Shown here: positions 13,452 to 14,068 of the stretch, one piece after another
How positions within the stretch are numbered: position 1 is the first letter of the stretch
How the letters are laid out: each line of letters begins with the position of its first letter
Assembly (NCBI GenBank): GCA_910588455.1
Contig: CAJUPG010000054.1
Location: 1 to 14,068 of the forward strand
Direction of reading: 5' to 3'
Source: an uncultured Oscillospiraceae bacterium
GTDB lineage: Bacteria; Bacillota; Clostridia; Oscillospirales; Oscillospiraceae
Length of the DNA: 14,068 nt
Program-made: the position numbers and the translations under genes
The notes under the pieces: model-generated
Seen by the model: only the letters and a program-made list of their open reading frames with translations
The model's database searches: none
Told to the model about the DNA's origin: nothing

Positions 13452-13493
13452 TGGCGAAAATTGGCCGGAAAATTTTTATAAAACTGGCGAAAA
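13452..13493. repeat. TGGCGAAAA-type repeats upstream of gap
   Basis: Perfect copies of TGGCGAAAA lie at 13452-13460 and 13485-13493, and a variant TGGCCGGAAAA lies at 13462-13472. They sit just upstream of the gap promoter, and the two exact copies are 33 bp apart (about three helical turns). This fits binding sites for a transcription factor, unproven. The rest of the 269-bp gap between the kinase-like gene and gap is AT-rich, with no other feature I can support. Confidence 0.45.
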
Positions 13494-13500
13494 AGCCACT

Positions 13501-13529
13501 ATGCAAACCGGTAAAAAACGGGATATAAT
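13501..13529 (+). promoter_or_regulatory. Promoter of the gap gene
   Basis: Plus-strand TATAAT (13524-13529) is a perfect -10. The -35 position (13501-13506, ATGCAA) is poor, suggesting help from an activator or upstream elements. The leader to ATG 13567 is about 30 nt. Confidence 0.7.
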
Positions 13530-13566
13530 ATGTACGATCAAATTTAAGAGCAAAGGAGTCTTTCAC

Positions 13567-14068
13567 ATGAGCATTAAAGTTGGCATCAACGGGTTTGGCC
13601 GCATCGGCCGCATGGTGTTCCGCGCCAGCCTGAACTTCCCTGAAATCGAGATCGTGGGCATCAACGACCTGTGCCCGGCCGAATACCTGGCCTATATGCT
13701 GAAGTACGACACGATGCATGGCAAGTGCGCCGCGGAGATCAGCTCCACCGCGAACGCCATCGTGGTCAACGGCAAGGAGATTCCCATTTTCGCCGAGCGC
13801 AACCCCGCCGACATTCCCTGGGGCAAGATTGAAGCGGAGTACGTGGTGGAGTCCACCGGCCTGTTCCTGACCCAGGAGAAGGCCCAGGGCCACCTGGACG
13901 CGGGCGCCAAGAAGGTTGTTATGTCCGCCCCCTCCAAGGACGCTACCCCCATGTTCGTCACCGGCGTGAACCTGGACAAGTACACCACCGACATGAACTT
14001 CGTGTCCAACGCCTCCTGCACCACCAACTGCCTGGCTCCCATCGCCAAGGTTCTGAACGACAACTGGG
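13567..14068 (+). CDS. gap: Glyceraldehyde-3-phosphate dehydrogenase, type I (3' end outside window)
   Basis: Central glycolytic enzyme oxidising glyceraldehyde-3-phosphate to 1,3-bisphosphoglycerate with NAD. The first 167 codons are present and the frame is open to the right edge; about half of a usual 335-residue protein is visible. The N-terminal Rossmann motif is GINGFGRIGR (6-15). D34 in GINDL is the residue that favours NAD over NADP. STGLF (96-100) and the active-site loop SNASCTTNCLAP (147-158), with catalytic C151, are present. AAAGGAG (13552-13558) lies 8 nt before ATG 13567. It stands alone in view; pgk and tpi often follow but would be outside. Family assignment is certain; gapA versus gapB paralogue is inferred only from the NAD-type residue. 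Confidence 0.97.
   Translation, partial: MSIKVGINGFGRIGRMVFRASLNFPEIEIVGINDLCPAEYLAYMLKYDTMHGKCAAEISSTANAIVVNGKEIPIFAERNPADIPWGKIEAEYVVESTGLFLTQEKAQGHLDAGAKKVVMSAPSKDATPMFVTGVNLDKYTTDMNFVSNASCTTNCLAPIAKVLNDNW

Noticed and set aside
13363..13893. 176-codon minus-strand frame at the right end
   Set aside because: It is antisense to the gap gene, whose conserved motifs define the coding strand.

Overview
The window looks like chromosomal DNA from a GC-rich Clostridia/Bacillota bacterium, most likely a gut Oscillospiraceae (Flavonifractor/Lawsonibacter-like). I infer this from GC-rich third codon positions, strong AGGAGG-type ribosome binding sites, near-consensus sigma-A promoters with 17-bp spacers, and family content (DUF1846, DUF4397, MepA-like MATE, PUA-less ProB). 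The genus is inference; no comparison could be run.

Layout. (1) 1-1118: the 3' end of a mobile element. It holds a tyrosine integrase open at the left edge, an 11-bp tandem repeat and a bidirectional hairpin, and it abuts the 3' end of tRNA-Val. Base use is visibly less GC-rich than in the rest of the window. (2) 1119-1514: a minus-strand tRNA operon, Met(CAT)-Glu(TTC)-Val(CAC), with a textbook promoter. (3) 1534-4410: minus-strand genes for a TIM-barrel protein of unknown function, a MATE efflux pump with a hairpin-containing leader, and an HD phosphohydrolase. (4) 4444-9668: a complete proline-biosynthesis set (proA, proB, proC) in two minus-strand operons, lysE-proA and tauE/safE-like-proC-proB. 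A plus-strand lysR gene lies between them, divergent from lysE and convergent with proB. (5) 9742-11319: a DUF1846 gene divergent from the TSUP operon. (6) 11342-13297: minus-strand DUF4397 protein and a degenerate histidine-kinase-like protein. (7) 13298-14068: promoter region and first 167 codons of a glyceraldehyde-3-phosphate dehydrogenase gene cut by the right edge.

How the genes work together. ProB, ProA and ProC are the three enzymes of glutamate-to-proline synthesis. Each half of the set is co-transcribed behind a membrane transporter (LysE/RhtB exporter or TSUP permease). The lysE/lysR intergenic region has a 10-bp inverted repeat with a T-N11-A core that overlaps both divergent promoters, so LysR probably controls itself and lysE-proA. 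The two pro operons also share a nearly identical segment running from the -10 box to the ribosome binding site, despite unrelated -35 regions, which suggests common control or common origin.

I found no CRISPR array, insertion sequence, rRNA or defence system. The most interesting signals are the split proline locus with its shared leader, the degenerate kinase, the MATE leader hairpin, and the integration boundary at tRNA-Val.
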